From Actinomycetota bacterium (GTDB lineage Bacteria; Actinomycetota; Geothermincolia; Geothermincolales; RBG-13-55-18), in assembly GCA_028275245.1 (NCBI GenBank), contig JAPWVA010000021.1, forward strand, positions 1-10,026: a DNA stretch of 10,026 bases, given 5' to 3'. The notes under the pieces are model-generated. The model searched no databases and had not been told where the DNA came from. It saw only the letters and a list, made by a program, of their open reading frames with translations. Both the position numbers and the translations under genes were made by a program. Of this stretch, positions 1 to 5,304 are shown one piece after another. Positions within the stretch are counted from its first letter, which is position 1, and each line of letters begins with the position of its first letter.

Positions 1-448
1 GGGAGGTGAAGGTGCCCGCCCGGTCCCGCCGCACCGTCTTCGTCAACGAGGTGGTGGGGTCGGGGTTGGACGTGGCCCTGCGGGTGGAGTCCGACCAGCC
101 GGTGGTGGCGGAGAGGCCTATGTACTTCGATTACAAAGGCTTCGCCCCCGGGGGCCACAACGCGATGGGGTCCACCACCCCCTCCCGCTCCTGGTACTTC
201 GCCGAGGGGACCACCCGGCCGGGCTTTGAGACGTGGCTCTGCCTGATGAACCCCCAGGACTCCGAGGCCACGGTGAAGGTGCATTACCTCTTGGGGGCGG
301 GCCAGGGGCAGAACCTGACAAGGGAGGTGAAGGTGCCCGCCCGGTCCCGCCGCACCGTCTTCGTCAACGAGGTGGTGGGGTCGGGGTTGGACGTGGCCCT
401 GCGGGTGGAGTCCGACCAGCCGGTGGTGGCGGAGAGGCCTATGTACTT
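1..448 (+). repeat. Perfect 127-bp direct repeat, period 321 bp
   Basis: Bases 1-127 and 322-448 are identical base for base, including synonymous positions. The offset of 321 bp is exactly 107 codons, so the reading frame is kept. The identity stops at 128/449. The left copy reaches the window edge, so the repeat may be longer and more copies may lie upstream. This is a within-gene duplication of one protein domain. Perfect identity of third codon positions points to recent duplication or ongoing gene conversion. An assembly collapse or expansion is also possible at such a repeat. Confidence 0.95.
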
Positions 449-506
449 TTCCTATGGAACCGGGTCTTGGGGAGGTGGCAGCTGTGAGATGGGCTTCGAC
501 CCGTGA
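1..506 (+). CDS. Secreted repeat protein, C-terminal part (5' end outside window)
   Basis: This reading frame is open from the window edge (first full codon at base 3) to a TGA at 504-506, so only the last ~167 residues are visible and the true start lies upstream. They hold the end of one and the whole of a second copy of a ~107-residue domain: W-Y-F-A-E-G-T-T near residue 63, F-E-T-W-L-C-L-M-N-P, then V-P-A-R-S-R-R-T-V-F-V-N-E-V-V and Q-P-V-V-A-E-R-P-M-Y-F. Related domains recur in tandem at the C-termini of large secreted actinobacterial proteins (I believe DUF5719-like, but could not check). A beta-sandwich extracellular or adhesion module is my inference. The tail after the last copy is only about 18 residues, glycine-rich, with no membrane anchor or sortase motif. 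The next gene carries four diverged copies of the same domain, so the two are probably co-expressed surface or secreted proteins. The missing N-terminal part hides the specific function. Confidence 0.85.
   Translation, partial: EVKVPARSRRTVFVNEVVGSGLDVALRVESDQPVVAERPMYFDYKGFAPGGHNAMGSTTPSRSWYFAEGTTRPGFETWLCLMNPQDSEATVKVHYLLGAGQGQNLTREVKVPARSRRTVFVNEVVGSGLDVALRVESDQPVVAERPMYFSYGTGSWGGGSCEMGFDP
469..476 (+). promoter_or_regulatory. Shine-Dalgarno for GTG start of the large secreted protein
   Basis: GGGGAGGT lies inside the 3' end of the upstream gene, seven bases before GTG 484. That spacing is near ideal. It would couple translation of the large protein to its upstream neighbour, whose stop is at 504-506. 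The same bases encode glycines of the upstream tail, so the match could be accidental. The competing start, ATG 610, has only a weak AAGG at 601-604. Confidence 0.5.
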
Positions 507-3500
507 TTCATCTACCCGGGAGGCGGGAAGGGACCAGGATATACGTTCATCCCTGCCTTCCCCACGGGCACGGATCCCCTACCGCCGGGTCGTTATCCGG
601 AAGGCGTGTATGGCGGTGACACTAGTGGCCCTGCTCGTGGCCGCTTTTCTTTCCTTTCCCCCCACTGAAGCCAGCGCCTACTCCAGCGAGGGAACGGTGC
701 TAGTGGAATTGTCGGGGGTTTCCAGCATCTCAACTCACGGCGAAAGGCAGATAAAGGGCACCGACGCCCATACCAAGCAACCCTACAAGTTCCGGCAGGA
801 GAGGTGGGGAAGGGACTTTTACTACCTGCTCTCCGGCCTCAGGAAAGCCTCATACGACGTGGAGCTCAGCTTCTTCGAGCCCGTCTACGGGCCCGAAGAG
901 AGAATATTCACCGTGTACGCCAACGGTAGCCCCCTTCCCGGACTCACCGACCTGGACATCGCCTCCCGGGTGGGACGGGATACCGCCTACCAGGTGACCG
1001 CCCGAAACGTGGCCGCTCCCGGTGGCAAGATGGAGCTGCGCTTCGCGGCCAGCCGCCGGGAGGCCACCGTCTGCAATATACGTCTCGTCTCCGGGGGCTC
1101 CACCGCCCTGGAGATAAACGTGCTCGCGGACCGGCATTGGCAATCCCCGCCCATCCGCTTCACGGGCGGCGCGGGCCAGGCAGTGCACGAGGTGATCCTG
1201 GGCAGGTTCGGTTCCCGCTTCATGATCAATCCCCAACCCCAGTTCCTCGCCTGGCGCCAATCTCCCCTGGGCACCTGGGCGGATGACCCGAGCGAGCTGG
1301 TGCTGGCCTTCCGGGACGCCGAGGGTGATATCCGCTGCCTCCCGTTCACCCCCCGCTATCCCGTTTTCTCCGGCATCACCCAGGAAAACAGCCTCACCGG
1401 GGTGGAATACGAGTGCAGTGACCCCGCTCTTCCCTTCCGGGTAAGGATCTCCTTGAAGGCACCCTTCTACCCCCGGGACATCCGCCTCTCCACCGCACCC
1501 TTCTTCTACCTGGACGTGGAGGTGACGAACACCTCCTCCCGGGCGGTGGAGGGGAGCTTCCTCCTGGCCTTGGCCCACCGGGATGACAATACGGGCGATA
1601 ACTCACCTCAGCCCCTCGCCTCCGCCCCTGGGTACCGCTTCCGAACCCGTTACACCTTCGGGACCGAAAGCTACGTGCGCCCGGGCAACAACTCCGGTTT
1701 CGTGGCCTTCGACGAGGCCCTCACCCTTTCCGACGATACCGGGGTCACCTGGCGTTACCGGGACCCGCGGGACACGGGATGGATCTGGCCCTCCCCCGAG
1801 GGTCATCCCCTACCCTACCCACACCTGGTCTACACCTTCGTGCCCCGGGGATACTCGGGCCTGGAATGGGAATTCCAGCTCCCCCCCGGAGGAGGCCAGT
1901 CCAAGCACGGCGTCCTGGCGGCCCACACCTCCTCCCCCGTCCTCAACGTGCGGGGCGACACCAGTTACCGCTTCCTGTACCAGAAGCCCGATGGTCCCAA
2001 CCTGGCCTCGGTGGAAGAGGTGGTGGCCTACGCCCTCTCCGAGAGGGATGCCATCACCCAGAAGTCGGACTTTTTCGACCGTCTCCTCTCCGAGGAATAC
2101 CTCTCCCCCTTCCCCCAGGCGGGCAGGGGCCTCCTGGCCCTGGCCTTCCAGAATTTCGTCATCAACGCCTGGTGGTGTTACGGGAGCGGGGGTCAGGAGT
2201 GGTTCAGCGTCTGGGAGGGCATCCCCTGCATGTTCCACTCCACCATCGACGTGGAGTACAACAATGCCTGGTTTTATCTGCTGTTCTGGCCCGAACTGTT
2301 GGGGAAACTGCTCCGGGAGTGGACCCTCTTCGAGAAGTCCAACCCTCAGGGGAAATACCTTTCCCACGACATGGGGGTGGTGAACAGGGTCACCGGCATG
2401 GCCTATCCCCATGATATGCCGGTGGAGGAAAACGCCAACTACCTCCTCCTGCTTTATGCTTACTGGCGGCACACCGGGGACCAAGCCACCCTGGCCGAGC
2501 TATACCCCAAGGCCGCAGATTACTTGGGTTTCATCCTGCGCTGTGATGCCGATGGCAACGGCCTTCCTGACCTGCACACCTCCAACACCATCGACCAGGG
2601 TTCCGACGCCATACAACACGCCCGCAACCAGGTCTACCTGGGGGTCAAGACCCTGGCCTCCTGTCGAGCCTTCGTGGAGATTTCGGAGGCCCTGGGTAAA
2701 AGCGGGAGCCTGGTCAACTCCGCCCGGGAAACCATAATCAGAATCAACCAGGCCCTGGATACCCTCTGGCTTGGGGATCATTTCGCCGTGTGCGAGGACC
2801 CCGACATCTCTCCGGAGGAGGCGGAGGCCTACTCCCTGTATGCCTCCAACGGTCTGCTCTACCTCCTCGCCTCCGGCCTGGACACGGGTCTCACCGCCGA
2901 GAACCTGGAGAGGATGAAAAAAGACATCGTCTCAGGAGCCTCCCGACTGACCCGCCGGTACGGGGACGTGCATACCAGCGTGAACAACGAGAACCAGTGG
3001 GTTTCCCAGAACCTGTGGAGGGACGCCCTCGGATACTACCTGGGACTTCCCGACTGGCCCCAGGGCCAGGACTCCCGGACCAACAGATATTGGAACCTCC
3101 AACTCCTTTACGCCACCCGTCAGAGGGGAGGGTTCTGGGACGTTTGTGATTACCGGGATCACTTTTTCATGGGGACCAGCGAGGTCCACGCCCGGGGCTT
3201 CCCATCACAGGAAAGTCTCCGGGCATACCTACGATCCATCTCCGAGGCCGAGGAGGAGTTCACCGGAGCCTCATCCCTGCTCGAGCCCTACCAGCAGTCC
3301 CTGGGCTACTACCCGCGGGGGGCCTCCGCCTTCGTGCTGATCCCCGCCCTGGCCCGCCTCAGGCTGGATAGACCCTCCGATCTCCTGCTTTACGAGCCCT
3401 CTCGGGCTCCCTCCCGCGTGCCGGTGCTCTCCTGCGCCGAGTGGGAGGCCACCGACCCGGCTGCCCGGATCCCCCTCCTGGTCTTCAACGACCAAGGGGA

Positions 3501-5094
3501 GCTCACTCGGGTGGAAAACCGCGCCCTTCTGCCCGCCCAGGTGAGGAGGCCAGGGTACCGACCCGTCACTGGGCTGGAAGCAAGGCCCTTTTCCTGTCTC
3601 CCAGGAAGCGAGCCGGGGGTACGGGTGAGCTACCAGGCACCATCGGGGGTGATCAGGAAAGCCTATATCCTCTCGGGGGGAACCATAATACGCCGGGTGA
3701 ACCCCGGCGCGGACGGTTTCACCTGGGACGGCAGGGACGAGGGGGGCTCTCCGGTCACCGATGGCACCTATACCGTCTACTTGGAGGCCTCCCAGGCCGA
3801 CAAGGAGACCATGACCCCCTCCTCCACCCTCAAGGCGGGGGTCAACACCGATATCCCCACCCCCTCCACCACCTGGTACCTAGCGGAGGGATACACCGGG
3901 TCCAACCCCACCGGTGGGGACTTCGAGACATGGCTCCTTCTGCAGAACCCGTCGGATCAGGCCGCCGAGGTGAGGGTGACCTTCATGCAGCCCGGGGGCG
4001 CTAACACCGTCCGCGTCTACACACTCGCTCCCCGTAGCCGATTCACCGTTTCCGTGGACCAGGTGCTCCCTGCATCCGAGGTCTCGACCCTGGTGGAGGC
4101 CAGCGTGCCGGTGGTGGCCGAGAGGGCCATGTACTGGTCAGGCAGGAGGGCCGGCCATGCTTCCATCGGGGTGGATTCCCCCTCCACCACCTGGTACCTG
4201 GCGGAGGGTTATACGGGGGGCAATTTCGACGAGTGGATATTGGTGCAGAATCCGGGTGGGCAGGAGGCCACGGTCAACGTGCAGTTCCAGACTCCGGGAG
4301 GCGGAGCCCTAGACCGCAGCTACAAGGTGGGGCCGTGCTCTCGTTTCACCATCCACGTGGACGACCTGCTTCGTGATCACGAGTTAAGCGCCCTGGTAAC
4401 CAGCGATGTACCGGTGGTAGTGGAAAGGGCTCAGTACCTCAATGACATGCAGAGCGGCACCTGCTCCCTGGGGGCCCGCTCCCCCTCCCGCACCTGGTAC
4501 TTCGCCGAGGGATACACGGACCAAGGCTTCGAGGAGTGGTTGCTCGTCCAAAATCCCCAGGACCGCCCGGCTAGGTTGAGGCTAACCTTCATGGCCGGGA
4601 ACGGGGCCGTCACCCTCCGCAGCTACCAGGTGCCCGCCCGTAGCCGTTTCACCCTGCCGGTGCACCAGCTCCTTCCCGGCCGGGAGCTCTCCATCCGGCT
4701 GGAGTCCGACATACCGGTGGTGGCGGAGAGGGCCATGTACTGGGGCGGGCGGACCGACGGCCATGCCTCCCTGGGCACCCCCGCCCCGGAATACGCTTGG
4801 TGCCTGGCGGAGGGGTACACTGACCAAGGTTTCGAGACCTGGATCCTCCTGCAGAATCCCAATCCCCTGCCGGCACGGGTCACCGTCACCTTCATGCTCC
4901 CCAGCGGGCGGACTTTGCAGCGCGAATACGCAGTGGTACCCTTCTCCCGCTTCACCCTCAACGCGGCGGAGGTGGTGGGCAGAAGCGAGTTCAGCACCCG
5001 GGTGACCTCCAGCCAGCCCCTGGTGGCCGAGAGGGCCATGTATTGGAACGGGAGGTCAGGAGGTCACTGCTCCGTGGGGGTGATAGAGCGGTGA
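484..5094 (+). CDS. Large secreted malectin / six-hairpin glycosidase-like protein with four C-terminal repeat domains
   Basis: About 1,536 residues (numbered from GTG 484). Order: signal peptide ending A-S-A near residue 65; malectin-like sandwich ~66-205 (Y-D-V-E-L-S-F-F-E-P, then an I-F-T-V-Y-A-N-G strand); beta-rich region ~215-510; all-alpha (alpha/alpha)6 region ~530-960; FlgD-like Ig domain ~1048-1105 (F-T-W-D-G-R-D, D-G-T-Y-T-V-Y); four ~105-residue repeats to the end. The alpha region resembles clan GH-O (GH52/GH116) and glutaminase-A-type hairpin proteins: W-E-G-I-P with Glu578, H-D-M-P-V-E-E at 643-649, D-A-D-G-N-G at 688, N-T-I-D-Q with Asp704, an A-R-N-Q-V-Y-L-G-V-K helix, and N-Q-W-V-S-Q-N-L-W-R-D near 832. 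From the family pattern, Glu578 could be the nucleophile and Asp704 the acid/base. This is inference; the substrate is unknown. The protein is probably exported, with repeats holding it at the surface or on glycan. Start is uncertain: GTG 484 has the better ribosome site, but codons between 507 and 610 look less coding-like; ATG 610 is the alternative. Confidence 0.9.
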   Translation: MRWASTRDSSTREAGRDQDIRSSLPSPRARIPYRRVVIRKACMAVTLVALLVAAFLSFPPTEASAYSSEGTVLVELSGVSSISTHGERQIKGTDAHTKQPYKFRQERWGRDFYYLLSGLRKASYDVELSFFEPVYGPEERIFTVYANGSPLPGLTDLDIASRVGRDTAYQVTARNVAAPGGKMELRFAASRREATVCNIRLVSGGSTALEINVLADRHWQSPPIRFTGGAGQAVHEVILGRFGSRFMINPQPQFLAWRQSPLGTWADDPSELVLAFRDAEGDIRCLPFTPRYPVFSGITQENSLTGVEYECSDPALPFRVRISLKAPFYPRDIRLSTAPFFYLDVEVTNTSSRAVEGSFLLALAHRDDNTGDNSPQPLASAPGYRFRTRYTFGTESYVRPGNNSGFVAFDEALTLSDDTGVTWRYRDPRDTGWIWPSPEGHPLPYPHLVYTFVPRGYSGLEWEFQLPPGGGQSKHGVLAAHTSSPVLNVRGDTSYRFLYQKPDGPNLASVEEVVAYALSERDAITQKSDFFDRLLSEEYLSPFPQAGRGLLALAFQNFVINAWWCYGSGGQEWFSVWEGIPCMFHSTIDVEYNNAWFYLLFWPELLGKLLREWTLFEKSNPQGKYLSHDMGVVNRVTGMAYPHDMPVEENANYLLLLYAYWRHTGDQATLAELYPKAADYLGFILRCDADGNGLPDLHTSNTIDQGSDAIQHARNQVYLGVKTLASCRAFVEISEALGKSGSLVNSARETIIRINQALDTLWLGDHFAVCEDPDISPEEAEAYSLYASNGLLYLLASGLDTGLTAENLERMKKDIVSGASRLTRRYGDVHTSVNNENQWVSQNLWRDALGYYLGLPDWPQGQDSRTNRYWNLQLLYATRQRGGFWDVCDYRDHFFMGTSEVHARGFPSQESLRAYLRSISEAEEEFTGASSLLEPYQQSLGYYPRGASAFVLIPALARLRLDRPSDLLLYEPSRAPSRVPVLSCAEWEATDPAARIPLLVFNDQGELTRVENRALLPAQVRRPGYRPVTGLEARPFSCLPGSEPGVRVSYQAPSGVIRKAYILSGGTIIRRVNPGADGFTWDGRDEGGSPVTDGTYTVYLEASQADKETMTPSSTLKAGVNTDIPTPSTTWYLAEGYTGSNPTGGDFETWLLLQNPSDQAAEVRVTFMQPGGANTVRVYTLAPRSRFTVSVDQVLPASEVSTLVEASVPVVAERAMYWSGRRAGHASIGVDSPSTTWYLAEGYTGGNFDEWILVQNPGGQEATVNVQFQTPGGGALDRSYKVGPCSRFTIHVDDLLRDHELSALVTSDVPVVVERAQYLNDMQSGTCSLGARSPSRTWYFAEGYTDQGFEEWLLVQNPQDRPARLRLTFMAGNGAVTLRSYQVPARSRFTLPVHQLLPGRELSIRLESDIPVVAERAMYWGGRTDGHASLGTPAPEYAWCLAEGYTDQGFETWILLQNPNPLPARVTVTFMLPSGRTLQREYAVVPFSRFTLNAAEVVGRSEFSTRVTSSQPLVAERAMYWNGRSGGHCSVGVIER
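583..678 (+). other. Signal peptide of the large secreted protein
   Basis: A basic stretch (R-R-V-V-I-R-K) is followed by a hydrophobic core M-A-V-T-L-V-A-L-L-V-A-A-F-L-S-F and an A-S-A signal peptidase I site, giving predicted cleavage between 678 and 679. The core is preceded by positive charge only if translation begins upstream of ATG 610. That supports an earlier start such as GTG 484, although it would leave an unusually long N-region of over 30 residues. Confidence 0.75.
3862..5091 (+). repeat. Four tandem ~101-106-residue extracellular repeat domains
   Basis: Each copy opens with W-Y-x-A-E-G-Y-T (the W codons are at 3874, 4192, 4495 and 4798). It continues with F-[ED]-[TE]-W-[LI]-L-[LV]-Q-N-P, then a [PAV]-x-S-R-F-T motif followed by a basic/acidic V-D/L-N step, and closes with P-[VL]-V-[AV]-E-R-A-x-Y. 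Periods are 106, 101 and 101 codons, and the last copy is about 98. Copies are clearly diverged at DNA level, unlike the near-identical copies in the upstream gene. The fourth copy reads W-C-L-A-E-G instead of W-Y-L/F-A-E-G. The domain is familiar from secreted actinobacterial proteins. A structural or surface-attachment role is inference. Confidence 0.92.
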
Positions 5095-5113
5095 AACCCG
5101 CTCTAGCTGTTTT
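5084..5113 (+). terminator. Hairpin terminator overlapping the stop codon
   Basis: TAGAGCGG at 5084-5091 pairs perfectly with CCGCTCTA at 5098-5105, leaving a six-base loop. Four T residues follow at 5110-5113, after a four-base gap. The TGA stop (5092-5094) sits in the loop, so the 5' stem arm is coding. The short and slightly displaced T run makes it a moderate intrinsic terminator. Confidence 0.6.
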
Positions 5114-5304
5114 CGCGGTTGTCCCATCGCTTCCATCCCCCGGATGCCACGTCCGCGGGCAGTGATGCTGGGTTTTGGGTCGGGAACCGCGGTGAAGTCA
5201 TCACCCAGCAGCCGCGGCATGGAAAGGGTTCAGGGGTTCCTTGACAGATTACTCCCGTGGATCTTTTCCTCGCCGCACCGCCTGGGAGGGGAGTAGCGTG
5301 CCGG
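5095..5304. other. Convergent intergenic region with a long-loop inverted repeat
   Basis: This is the space between the 3' ends of two converging genes. Beyond the terminator at its left end it contains an 8-bp perfect inverted repeat, TGCTGGGT (5166-5173) and ACCCAGCA (5203-5210), around a 29-base loop. Inside the loop is a smaller competing hairpin, GGTGA/TCACC (5191-5205). Three CCGCGG palindromes lie at 5153, 5187 and 5212. None is followed by a T run on either strand, so I cannot point to a convincing terminator for the minus-strand gene. I see no small gene here. Confidence 0.5.

Noticed and set aside
850..2484. Long open frames antisense to, or in other frames of, the large secreted gene (850-1578 and 1810-2484 minus, 1583-2383 plus)
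   Set aside because: They are low-complexity Pro/Gly/Arg/Ser-rich shadows of the real gene, with no domain and no upstream signals.
3862..5091. CRISPR-like or satellite array
   Set aside because: The ~300-bp periodicity is in-frame protein domain repetition with diverged copies, not short identical repeats with unique spacers.
5153..5217. Three CCGCGG palindromes as a repeated binding site
   Set aside because: Short GC palindromes are common in such DNA, spacings are irregular (34 and 25 bp), and flanks are not shared.
5241..5246. TTGACA on the plus strand as a -35 box
   Set aside because: No -10-like sequence lies 15-19 bases downstream, and it would point antisense into the phosphatase gene.
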